64,000 bases of DNA, taken from the NCBI GenBank assembly GCA_965662775.1, contig CBFIIW010000003.1, positions 1-64,000 on the forward strand, read 5' to 3'. The stretch's first letter is position 1; each line of letters opens with the position of its first letter. Positions 59,273-64,000 of the stretch are shown here, one piece after another. Position numbers and translations under genes: made by a program. Below the pieces are notes generated by a model. That model had not been told where the DNA came from and did no database searches. It saw nothing but the letters and a program-made list of their open reading frames with translations. This DNA comes from UBA7985 sp002690455 (GTDB lineage: Bacteria; Pseudomonadota; Alphaproteobacteria; UBA7985).

Positions 59273-60294
59273 CGCTAGTGGGCTGTGGATGGTTCCCCAA
59301 AGACCGCGGGCTTGCATCCTTCCATACGCCTAACTTGCGGCTTGAACCCTTTGCCGCTGCGCACGTCGATTTCGTCCAGAATGCCGCAGCGAAGTGGGAA
59401 GTCGCGCGTTGGTTGTCCCGGGTGCCACATCCCTATCCCGAAGGCGGAGCTTCGGACTTCCTGGCCCAAGTGCAGTCCGAGTTCGACGCCTGCAAGCATC
59501 TGAACTGGATTGTGTCTGATCGAGATAGTGGGGCACCGCTTGGTCTGATTGGTCTGCGCTGCATCGAACACGAGCAGGGAACGCCGTGGGAACTGGGTTA
59601 CTGGTACACGCCGTCGGCCTGGGGGCGTGGGGTGGCCACCGAAGCTGCTTTTCATGTCCTGACTTTTGCGTTTCGTTTCATGGCGCTGGAGGTCGTCTCC
59701 ACCGCCGTTCTGAACGGAAACCATGCCTCCCGCCGCGTACTGGAAAAGGTTGGCTTTGACGACTGGTCTGAAAGCACGATCGAGACGGCGCACAGCCAGC
59801 GCCAGCCCCACTACGTTGCACAGATGACGGCCGCTGATTTTGAGGCGTTTGTGTTCTCTGGTGGCTGCACCTTCCAGCCTCAGATTGAACGCGCCGTGCC
59901 CGTGGTCTGGGTCGCGGCTGCGGCGCTATTTGACGCCGCCGACCGCGTACTGGTTGCTCAGCGGCCGGTCGGAAAGGCGTTAGCCGGCTTATGGGAATTT
60001 CCCGGCGGGAAGATCGAGCCGCTTGAATCGCCCGAAGCCGCGCTGATCCGCGAGTTGAAGGAAGAGTTGGCGATTGACGTAGGGGAGGGCTGTCTGGCGC
60101 CCTTGACCTTCGCCAGCCATGCGTACCCAACCTTTCACCTAATGATGCCGCTCTACGCCATCAACAAGTGGCAGGGCGAGCCCCGGGGGCAGGAGGGGCA
60201 AGCCCTGCAATGGGTGACCAAGGCCGAGTTGCGCACCCTGCCCATGCCACCGGCTGATGCACCGCTGTTGCCGGCGGTGCTGGATTGGATGTAG
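59269..60294 (+). CDS. GNAT acetyltransferase fused to MutT/NUDIX hydrolase
   Basis: This 341-residue two-domain protein begins with a GNAT N-acetyltransferase (about 17-190) with TPSAWGRGVATEAAFHVL (acetyl-CoA loop) and NHASRRVLEKVGF. A short linker leads to a NUDIX domain (about 208-341) with VLVAQRPVGKALAGLWEFP and a Nudix box G247-x5-E253-x7-REL-x-EE (261-266). It resembles MutT, which removes 8-oxo-dGTP. The final box Gly is Ala268. The two domains are separate neighbouring genes after argJ in many alphaproteobacteria. ATG overlaps the argJ stop. Confidence 0.9.
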   Translation: MTLVGCGWFPKDRGLASFHTPNLRLEPFAAAHVDFVQNAAAKWEVARWLSRVPHPYPEGGASDFLAQVQSEFDACKHLNWIVSDRDSGAPLGLIGLRCIEHEQGTPWELGYWYTPSAWGRGVATEAAFHVLTFAFRFMALEVVSTAVLNGNHASRRVLEKVGFDDWSESTIETAHSQRQPHYVAQMTAADFEAFVFSGGCTFQPQIERAVPVVWVAAAALFDAADRVLVAQRPVGKALAGLWEFPGGKIEPLESPEAALIRELKEELAIDVGEGCLAPLTFASHAYPTFHLMMPLYAINKWQGEPRGQEGQALQWVTKAELRTLPMPPADAPLLPAVLDWM

Positions 60295-60319
60295 AGCCCG
60301 TTTGGCAGCACGGCGGCGG

Positions 60320-61108
60320 CTAGTAGGAAGAGGTATCGATCTTTGCCGCCCCGCCTTTGATCTCGGCAACAATGGCAGTCGCGGCATTGCGCAGGATCCC
60401 GGCGTCGGACTGCACAGTCACAAATTGGAAGCCCATTTCGATCATCCGCACGGCATATGCTGCTGTGCCGTTGTGCAAGCCGACGGGCTTACCAGCCGCG
60501 CGGCAGGCGGCAATGATCTTCTCGAACGCCTTTACCACCACCTCGTTCTCCGTATCCAGCCGGGGGCGTTGCCCAAGCGCATTGGCAAGATCGTTAGGCC
60601 CAACATAGATGGCGTCTATCCCCTCGGTGCCAACGATTTCCTCTACCCGATCCAGACCTTCCGCGGTTTCCACCATCGCCATGCGGATAATTTCATCGTT
60701 GGCCTTGTCGGTATAATCGCTGCCGCCGTAGATCGACGCGCGAATGGGGCCAAAGGACCGGGTGCCCAGTGGTGGGTAGGACGCGAAATGCACGAACTGA
60801 CGAGCGTCCTCTCTGTTGTTGATCATGGGGCAGATTACGCCGTAAGCGCCGGCGTCCAGCACCTTCATGATTATCCCGGCATCAAGCCATGGTACGCGCA
60901 CAAACGGTACGACGTCGGTGGTTGAGATCGCCTGGAACTGAGAGACCGCAATCTGATAGTCCATCAGTCCGTGCTGCATATCGACCGTGATGCTGTCCCA
61001 GCCGCAATGCGCCATTACCTCGGCGGTAAAGGCTGCGGGCGTGGCGAGCCAGCCGTTTGCGACCACCCCGCCGGATTTCCAGATTTCCCGAATTTTGTTC
61101 GGCCGCAT
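60320..61108 (-). CDS. HpcH/HpaI-family aldolase
   Basis: This class II, metal-dependent aldolase of 262 residues cleaves 4-hydroxy-2-oxo acids to pyruvate plus an aldehyde. It has SITVDMQHGLMDY (usually DxEHG), FVRVPWLDAGIIMKVLDAGAYGVICPM, METAEGLDRVEEIVG and DAIYVGPNDLANALG. Its specific substrate is unknown. ATG 61108 has AGGAGG 8 nt upstream. It is divergent from the LpxH-like gene. Confidence 0.9.
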   Translation of the reverse strand: MRPNKIREIWKSGGVVANGWLATPAAFTAEVMAHCGWDSITVDMQHGLMDYQIAVSQFQAISTTDVVPFVRVPWLDAGIIMKVLDAGAYGVICPMINNREDARQFVHFASYPPLGTRSFGPIRASIYGGSDYTDKANDEIIRMAMVETAEGLDRVEEIVGTEGIDAIYVGPNDLANALGQRPRLDTENEVVVKAFEKIIAACRAAGKPVGLHNGTAAYAVRMIEMGFQFVTVQSDAGILRNAATAIVAEIKGGAAKIDTSSY

Positions 61109-61267
61109 GCGCTTGTCCTCCTGCACCTGTTCGTGCGGGAGTTTAGCCCGCCGGCGTCGCTTGTCGATCATCCTCAGCAGTCCGGACTTGCTTTTTTTGA
61201 CCTAGGATTGGTAGGAGCCGACCCCTACAAAGGCTGGAACAGGAATATCAGGCGACAACAGGCAAGC

Positions 61268-62038
61268 ATGACGGTGAAAACCGCTTATCGCACTGTGTTC
61301 ATTTCGGACACGCATCTGGGCATGACAGGGGTTCGCAGCGAGACGCTGCTGGCCTTTCTGCATGGCTTGTCATGTGAGACGCTATATCTGGTCGGCGATA
61401 TCATCGATGGCTGGGCGCTCCAGCGACACTGGGTCTGGACAGATACTGACGATGCGGTGCTGGATGCGATCTTTGCGCAGGTTAAGGCAGGCACGCGCGT
61501 GGTCTATATCCCCGGTAATCACGATGACATGGTGCGCGACATACTATCTGTGGAGCGCTTCGGGGGGGTCGAGCTACGACTCAGTGATATCCTGATCCTT
61601 GCCGATGGTCGTCGATTTTATGTCACCCATGGCGATCAGTTCGACGTGGTAACAAACAATATGACCTGGTTGTCGAAGTTCGGGCACCTGATCTACGAGT
61701 ACTACACTGCTGGCATGCGGCAGGTTGCGCGCCTGCCTGGGTTAGGATGGGCGAACAATCTCCCTGCTCATGCCAAGAGCCTTTCCAAGCGGATCTTCCA
61801 GCCACAGGGTGCCTTTGAGCGCGGTTTGCAGCGGGAAGCCGGAGAGCGCAACGCCGTTGGCGCGATTGCAGGGCACATTCACCGCCCTGCGCTAAACACA
61901 AAAGACGGCTTTACCTATGCCAACTGCGGCGACTGGGTCGAGTCCTGTACGGCGCTGGTAGAAGACCCCGCAGGGCACTTAAGCCTGCTTTACTGGTCTG
62001 ACGAGGGCTTAATTGAAACAAGGGAGCATGTCAGCTGA
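61268..62038 (+). CDS. UDP-2,3-diacylglucosamine diphosphatase-like metallophosphatase
   Basis: This 256-residue calcineurin-like phosphoesterase of the LpxH group has FISDTHLGM, LVGDIIDGW, IPGNHDDM, YVTHGDQFD and GHIHRP. LpxH makes lipid X in lipid A synthesis; the alphaproteobacterial group with the W-AL-QRHW region may be LpxH2-like or act on related UDP-lipids. The start is ATG 61268; the long upstream frame is antisense to the aldolase. It overlaps the glycosyltransferase gene by one base. Confidence 0.88.
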   Translation: MTVKTAYRTVFISDTHLGMTGVRSETLLAFLHGLSCETLYLVGDIIDGWALQRHWVWTDTDDAVLDAIFAQVKAGTRVVYIPGNHDDMVRDILSVERFGGVELRLSDILILADGRRFYVTHGDQFDVVTNNMTWLSKFGHLIYEYYTAGMRQVARLPGLGWANNLPAHAKSLSKRIFQPQGAFERGLQREAGERNAVGAIAGHIHRPALNTKDGFTYANCGDWVESCTALVEDPAGHLSLLYWSDEGLIETREHVS

Positions 62039-63081
62039 TGCATATTCTTCTGGTAAGCGATGCTTGGCATCCGCAGATCAACGGTGTGGTACGGACGCTC
62101 GACACCACCCGGGGGATCGTCGAGCAAAAGGGTCATACCTTCAGCCGGATCACCCCTGATCAATTCCAGATCAACATGCCGATGCCGATGTACAAGGAAA
62201 TCGGACTGGCGTTGTTCTGGCCCGGTGAGGTGAGCCGTCGGATCAAGGCCATTATCCAGGAGAAGGGCGCCATCGACGCCATCCACGTTGCGACCGAAGG
62301 CCCGCTGGGCATGGCGGCGCGCTCGTTCTGTCAGCGCAATAAGATCCCCTTCACCACGTCTTTTCACACCAAGCTTGCCGAGTACATCAACGAACGCACG
62401 GGGCTTCCCGCGCGCTGGCTTTGGCGTTGGCTGGAGTGGTTTCATCGCCCGGCTCAACGAGTTCTTGTCACCAATCAGGGAATGGCGGACGAGTTGGCTG
62501 AATTTGGCATCAAGCACACACACCTTTGGCCGCGTGGTGTTGATCTGGAATTATTCCATCCGTCAAAGAAGCCCTCTCAGCACGTGCAAGGCCTGCAGCG
62601 TCCAGTCTTTGCATACGTCGGCCGGGTTGCAGTCGAGAAAAATATCGAATCCTTTCTGAAGCTGGATTTGCCGGGGACGAAGATGATCGTTGGCTCTGGT
62701 CCTTCCTATGGTTCACTGAAGGCTAAATATACCGACGCTGTCTTTACTGGCCCGCTGCACGGGGACGTGCTGGCCGCGGCCTATGCGGACGCTGACGTGT
62801 TTGTCTTCCCCTCGAAGACTGATACTTTCGGGCTCGTACTGCTCGAAGCCTGCGCGGCCGGAACGCCGGTCGCTGCCTTCCCTGTGACGGGGCCGAAAGA
62901 CGTCATCACCGATCCGAATGTCGGTACGTTGAGCGAAGATTTACAGGCGGCCTGTCTCACGTCGCTTGAGTTGTCCTCAACAGCGGCCCGGACCTATGCA
63001 GAACGCTTTTCGTGGGATGCTGCGACGCAGACTTTCCTCGATGCGCTAGAGCGGACTTCGGTGACCGGCCACGAGGACTGA
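62038..63081 (+). CDS. GT4 glycosyltransferase (alpha-mannosyltransferase-like)
   Basis: This 347-residue GT-B enzyme has an N-terminal glycine-type loop (VSDAWHPQINGVVRTLDT), SFHTKLAEYIN, and a donor-binding C-half with AYVGRVAVEKNIESFL and the E-x7-E region TFGLVLLEACAAGTPV. It resembles family 4 enzymes that glycosylate glycolipids such as diacylglycerol or phosphatidylinositol. It is coupled to the LpxH-like phosphatase (TGATG overlap), a conserved pair in alphaproteobacteria, so a lipid acceptor is likely. Confidence 0.9.
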   Translation: MHILLVSDAWHPQINGVVRTLDTTRGIVEQKGHTFSRITPDQFQINMPMPMYKEIGLALFWPGEVSRRIKAIIQEKGAIDAIHVATEGPLGMAARSFCQRNKIPFTTSFHTKLAEYINERTGLPARWLWRWLEWFHRPAQRVLVTNQGMADELAEFGIKHTHLWPRGVDLELFHPSKKPSQHVQGLQRPVFAYVGRVAVEKNIESFLKLDLPGTKMIVGSGPSYGSLKAKYTDAVFTGPLHGDVLAAAYADADVFVFPSKTDTFGLVLLEACAAGTPVAAFPVTGPKDVITDPNVGTLSEDLQAACLTSLELSSTAARTYAERFSWDAATQTFLDALERTSVTGHED

Positions 63082-63105
63082 TGGTTACATTACCGCTGCC
63101 GGTCT

Positions 63106-63139
63106 GACTGACGGGCGGTGGATCGTCAGCCCGTCAGTC
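63106..63139 (+). terminator. Hairpin after the GT4 gene, probable terminator
   Basis: GACTGACGGGC and GCCCGTCAGTC are a perfect 11-bp inverted repeat with a 12-base loop, 24 bases after the stop codon. Only a mixed T-rich tail (CTTCAGTTTATT) follows. Confidence 0.55.
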
Positions 63140-63195
63140 CTTCAGTTTATTCGGCTTTCGGTTGAGCGGTTGGGTTTCATCCATTTTCGGATGCG

Positions 63196-63462
63196 CTAGC
63201 CTAATAGAATGGTTCGCCGGTCCATGCGATGAGCGACTTCAGCGATTTCGTAACGCACCTGAGCATTGCCCGTGGACTGGAACGACAGCGCGCGCCATTT
63301 GCTCATAGCTTCATCGTGGGACCGGAAGGGTCCATGGATCTGGTTAGATCGAGTCAGGACCTCCTCAAACGAGGTATCGGTGAATTCACCACCGATGACG
63401 TAGAAGAACGTCTTGTCCGCTTGAGCCTCGGGTTGAGGCCGGTTCGCAGCGGGTGCTTGCAT
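63196..63462 (-). CDS. DUF4170 protein
   Basis: This 88-residue cytosolic protein has FYVIGGEFTDTSFEEVLTR and GPFRSHDEAMSKWRALS, typical of the small DUF4170 family of alphaproteobacteria. Function is unknown. ATG 63462 gives a short Pro/Ala-rich head before the conserved part. It follows the isocitrate lyase gene on the same strand. Confidence 0.85.
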   Translation of the reverse strand: MQAPAANRPQPEAQADKTFFYVIGGEFTDTSFEEVLTRSNQIHGPFRSHDEAMSKWRALSFQSTGNAQVRYEIAEVAHRMDRRTILLG

Positions 63463-63498
63463 GGTCGGGTCTCCAGTACTCTTGTGGTGGGGCCTTAA

Positions 63499-63520
63499 GC
63501 CCGATCCCGAAGGACCGGGC
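63499..63520 (-). terminator. Hairpin between aceA and the DUF4170 gene
   Basis: GCCCG and CGGGC, plus TCC and GGA separated by one mismatch, form a stem with a four-base loop. No T-run follows on the minus strand, so it may be a processing or attenuating hairpin rather than a terminator. Confidence 0.3.
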
Positions 63521-63571
63521 AGAACGAGGCGGGGTGGGATCGATTAGGTTTGCTGTTGTTTTCGTTTGGGA

Positions 63572-64000
63572 TCAGGATGCGGCGGCGCGTACGTCGAACT
63601 GTTCTTCTTCGGTGGAGCCGGTAAGCGCCGTTACAGAAGATGTCCCGCCCTGGATGGTGGTAGTGACATCATCGAAGTAGCCAGCGCCCACTTCTTGCTG
63701 GTGAGAAACAAAGGTGTAACCTCGGTCCGCATCGGCGAATTCCTGCTCCTGCAACTCCACGTATGCCGACATACCGCGCGCAGCGTAGTCGTTGGCGAGC
63801 CTGAACATCGAATTCCACATGGCGTGAATCCCGGCCAGTGTGATGAACTGGTAGCGATAGCCCATAGCCGCCAGTTCAGTCTGGAACTTGGCGATGGTCG
63901 CGTCGTCCAGATTGCGCTTCCAATTGAATGACGGTGAGCAATTGTAGGACAAGAGCTGGTCCGGATATTCCTTCTTGATGGCTTCGGCGAAGCGGCGGGC
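63572..64000 (-). CDS. aceA: Isocitrate lyase, C-terminal part (runs off the right edge)
   Basis: The reading frame stays open to base 64000 on the minus strand, so this is the last 142 or so residues of a larger gene. LLSYNCSPSFNW, FQFITLAGIHAMW-type sequence, SAYVELQEQEF, VGAGYFDDVTTTIQGG and GSTEEEQF are characteristic of isocitrate lyase. The enzyme splits isocitrate into succinate and glyoxylate in the glyoxylate bypass. The catalytic KKCGH segment lies outside the window. Confidence 0.95.
   Translation of the reverse strand, partial: ARRFAEAIKKEYPDQLLSYNCSPSFNWKRNLDDATIAKFQTELAAMGYRYQFITLAGIHAMWNSMFRLANDYAARGMSAYVELQEQEFADADRGYTFVSHQQEVGAGYFDDVTTTIQGGTSSVTALTGSTEEEQFDVRAAAS

Overview
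The window looks like a chromosomal segment of a free-living alphaproteobacterium, G+C-rich (roughly 60% by eye). The evidence is gene content and order: lptC-lptA-lptB-rpoN-hpf-ptsN, aroA-cmk-rpsA-ihfB-lapA, ubiA beside rsmE-gshA, a zinc-ribbon protein beside ftsE-ftsX-plsC, argJ followed by GNAT and MutT domains, and family markers such as FYDLN-acid (TIGR02300), DUF1223, DUF4170, class II EPSP synthase and a CpaF-free, plant-like GshA. A Rhodospirillales-type member would fit, but the genus cannot be read from this sequence. No phage, transposase, plasmid or CRISPR genes are seen.

Layout. 0-4.2 kb: minus-strand glycosyltransferase, thrS and infC (IF-3 with a likely AUC start). 4.3-11.4 kb: hydrolase plus M50-like membrane protease, SDR protein, TPR protein, GST, uppP and an NDUFA9-like protein. 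8.1-8.5 kb and 11.7-12.2 kb are gene-free patches of palindromic and tandem repeats; the second lies just after tRNA-Leu(CAG). 12.8-18.6 kb is the most accessory-looking part: a 1116-residue cadherin-repeat surface protein, a secreted propeller-like protein, an AT-rich secreted Cys protein and an internally duplicated Cys protein. 18.6-25.6 kb: threonine dehydratase-like enzyme, RNase D, the LPS-export genes, sigma-54, HPF and EIIA-Ntr.

25.6-30.7 kb holds mntR-hsp20-membrane protein (minus) divergent from a four-gene manganese/zinc ABC importer, with a palindrome between them. 31-42 kb is housekeeping: tRNA-Ala(GGC), FYDLN protein, aroA-cmk, rpsA, ihfB, lapA, an ornithine-cyclodeaminase homologue ended by a strong terminator, ubiA, rsmE, gshA and DUF1223. 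42-50 kb: htpG, an NDUFAF5-like protein, comF, grxC, the zinc-ribbon protein, ftsE-ftsX and plsC. 50.5-55 kb: two large secreted proteins that look like paralogues. 55-64 kb: zapE, an adenosyltransferase with a small twin-TM protein, a membrane-anchored barnase-fold protein lacking the catalytic glutamate, argJ, a GNAT-MutT fusion, an HpaI-type aldolase, an LpxH-like phosphatase with a GT4 glycosyltransferase, DUF4170, and the C-terminal part of isocitrate lyase running off the right edge.

Much of the content serves the envelope (UppP, LptA/B/C, LapA, LpxH-like, two GT4 enzymes, PlsC, FtsEX, ZapE). No obvious defence or secondary-metabolite cluster is present. The most unusual items are the REP/BIME-like repeat families, the degenerate barnase, the paralogous secreted pair, the minimal LptC with a long LptA, and the GNAT-MutT fusion.
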